Source: Magnetococcales bacterium HCHbin5 (GTDB lineage: Bacteria; Pseudomonadota; Magnetococcia; Magnetococcales; Magnetaquicoccaceae). From it: 64,000 bases of DNA. Under the pieces are notes generated by a model that saw nothing but the letters and a program-made list of their open reading frames with translations, had not been told where the DNA came from and ran no database searches. Shown piece after piece: positions 63,974 to 64,000 of this stretch. The first letter of the stretch is position 1; every line of letters starts with the position of its first letter. Where the stretch lies: contig PEAG01000001.1 in the NCBI GenBank assembly GCA_002753505.1, positions 62,001-126,000 on the forward strand, in the 5' to 3' direction. The translations under genes were made by a program, and so were the position numbers.

Positions 63974-64000
63974 AGCCTGTTTTAGAACGCCTCTATCACT

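Overview
This is GC-rich bacterial chromosome, densely coded on both strands. The gene set points to an autotrophic proteobacterium. It has reductive-TCA enzymes (monomeric isocitrate dehydrogenase, a soluble-type fumarate reductase pair, succinyl-CoA ligase, 2-oxoglutarate:ferredoxin oxidoreductase and a two-gene pyruvate:ferredoxin oxidoreductase) together with Gram-negative envelope proteins (FadL, a TonB-dependent receptor, YfiR, lipoproteins), an SRP RNA-dnaX-ybaB-recR block and many sensory kinases. This fits Magnetococcus-like bacteria (Magnetococcia/Etaproteobacteria), which are known to fix CO2 by this cycle. The assignment is inference: no rRNA or magnetosome gene lies in the window.

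Layout. 1-6.0 kb: a kinase C-terminus, fadL, a NIT-domain chemoreceptor and ilvD, with GC-rich REP-like palindromes in the gaps. 6.1-18.5 kb: tsaC, then an accessory stretch with an AlbA_2/HATPase protein, a PHP-SMC-like ATPase, a broken small ORF overlapping the ATPase start, a very large TPR-CHAT (caspase-like) gene split by a one-base frameshift at a T8 run, and an alpha/beta hydrolase. 18.7-24.3 kb: a YgjP-like metallopeptidase, glnS and a 26-unit Sel1 protein. 24.3-32.2 kb (minus strand): TonB receptor, YfiR and two hybrid histidine kinases, one with a CHASE8-like sensor. 32.5-43.1 kb (plus strand): icd, frdB-like, frdA-like, sucC, sucD, korA, korB, a pentapeptide-repeat gene and an SdhE-like gene.

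43.3-49.0 kb: a compact second Hsp70 system (TPR-like protein, J-domain protein lacking the HPD histidine, GrpE, Hsp70, zinc-ribbon protein). 48.9-51.2 kb (minus): AmpG-like permease, MTH1187-family thiamine-binding protein and HPP membrane protein. 51.4-55.2 kb: an orphan FliG C-terminal protein, a truncated tyrosine recombinase, two tRNA-Ser genes, a DUF2155-like lipoprotein, a TadA-like deaminase and the SRP RNA. 55.2-61.6 kb: dnaX-ybaB-recR and the pyruvate:ferredoxin oxidoreductase pair. 61.8-64.0 kb: a degenerate EAL protein and a coupled unknown gene.

How it works together. The icd-frd-suc-kor run plus the PFOR pair would carry succinate to 2-oxoglutarate to isocitrate, and acetyl-CoA to pyruvate, in the reductive direction; ATP-citrate lyase is not in this window. 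The candidates for less described biology are the AlbA_2/PHP-SMC cassette, the frameshifted TPR-CHAT gene, the YfiR-CHASE8 kinase module and the noncanonical Hsp70 operon.
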